Source: JAKZSU01 sp047517485
GTDB taxonomy: Bacteria > Pseudomonadota > Alphaproteobacteria > UBA7887
Reading direction: 5' to 3'
Assembly (NCBI GenBank): GCA_047517485.1
Contig: JAKZSU010000155.1
Coordinates: 1-5,703, forward strand
DNA length: 5,703 nucleotides
Below, piece after piece: positions 5,649-5,703 of this stretch; positions within the stretch are counted from its first letter, which is position 1; each line of letters opens with the position of its first letter. Position numbers and translations under genes: made by a program. Below the pieces are notes generated by a model, which saw only the letters and a list, made by a program, of their open reading frames with translations, searched no databases and had not been told where the DNA came from.

Positions 5649-5703
5649 CCAATGCCACCCCGGCCCACCCTTGGACTTGATCCGAGGAGCCGGGGTCCAT
5701 TGG
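5649..5703. repeat. Long interrupted palindrome, REP-like element, reaching the window edge
   Basis: Three nested arm pairs share one centre. CCAATG (5649-5654) pairs with CATTGG (5698-5703). ACCCCGGC (5657-5664) pairs with GCCGGGGT (5689-5696). CCTTGGA (5669-5675) pairs with TCCGAGG (5681-5687) with one G-T wobble, around the loop CTTGA. Small bulges separate the pairs. The motif TTGGACTTGATCC flanked by CCCCGGC arms resembles dispersed palindromic repeats I know from alphaproteobacterial intergenic regions, but I cannot name the family. The outer arm reaches the last base and may extend beyond. As RNA it could end or stabilise the glnA message. Confidence 0.65.

Noticed and set aside
4075..5700. 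A 541-codon open frame on the minus strand opposite glnA
   Set aside because: It mirrors glnA codons in GC-rich DNA, has a His/Arg/Val-rich composition with no domain I recognise, and glnA is certain on the other strand.

Overview
The window looks like chromosomal DNA of a high-GC alphaproteobacterium. The evidence is a glnB-glnA pair in the order usual for that class, a sigma-54 promoter in front of it, two proteins carrying the PodJ-type N-terminal 'PWSxKGV' motif known from alphaproteobacteria, and an IS630-type transposase of a kind common there. I cannot fix the order or genus from the sequence alone.

Layout. (1) 1-1081 is most of an IS630-family insertion sequence with an apparently intact single-ORF DDE transposase. 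Its left end lies outside the window. Its right end appears to fall on the TA of a CTAG at 1079-1082. (2) 1079-2746, minus strand, is a single-pass membrane protein with a PodJ-type N-terminus, four 21-residue repeats in an acidic cytoplasmic linker, a transmembrane segment, four Sel1 repeats and a C-terminal peptidoglycan-binding domain. Its stop codon sits exactly on the IS junction. (3) 2878-3279, minus strand, upstream of gene 2 in the direction of transcription, is a 133-residue protein with the same N-terminal motif followed by a predicted coiled coil and an arginine-rich tail. (4) 3280-3600 is a divergent control region. It holds a likely extended -10 promoter for the minus-strand genes and, for the plus strand, two NtrC-like sites and a clear sigma-54 promoter. 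(5) 3601-3939 is glnB (PII signal protein) and 4168-5577 is glnA (glutamine synthetase I). The 228-bp spacer between them contains a GC-rich hairpin. (6) 5578-5703 is non-coding and ends in a long interrupted palindrome that runs to the window edge and looks like a dispersed REP-type element.

How the parts work together. glnB and glnA form the core ammonia-assimilation and nitrogen-sensing module. PII reports 2-oxoglutarate and glutamine status, and GlnA makes glutamine and carries the tyrosine used for adenylylation. The promoter suggests induction by NtrC under nitrogen limitation. The minus-strand pair is probably a cell-envelope or polarity module unrelated to nitrogen. Between them, the two proteins carry the parts that classical PodJ has in one chain (N-terminal motif, coiled coil, membrane span, Sel1 repeats, peptidoglycan-binding domain). 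This possible split or rearranged PodJ system, together with the IS insertion at its 3' end, is the most unusual feature of the window.
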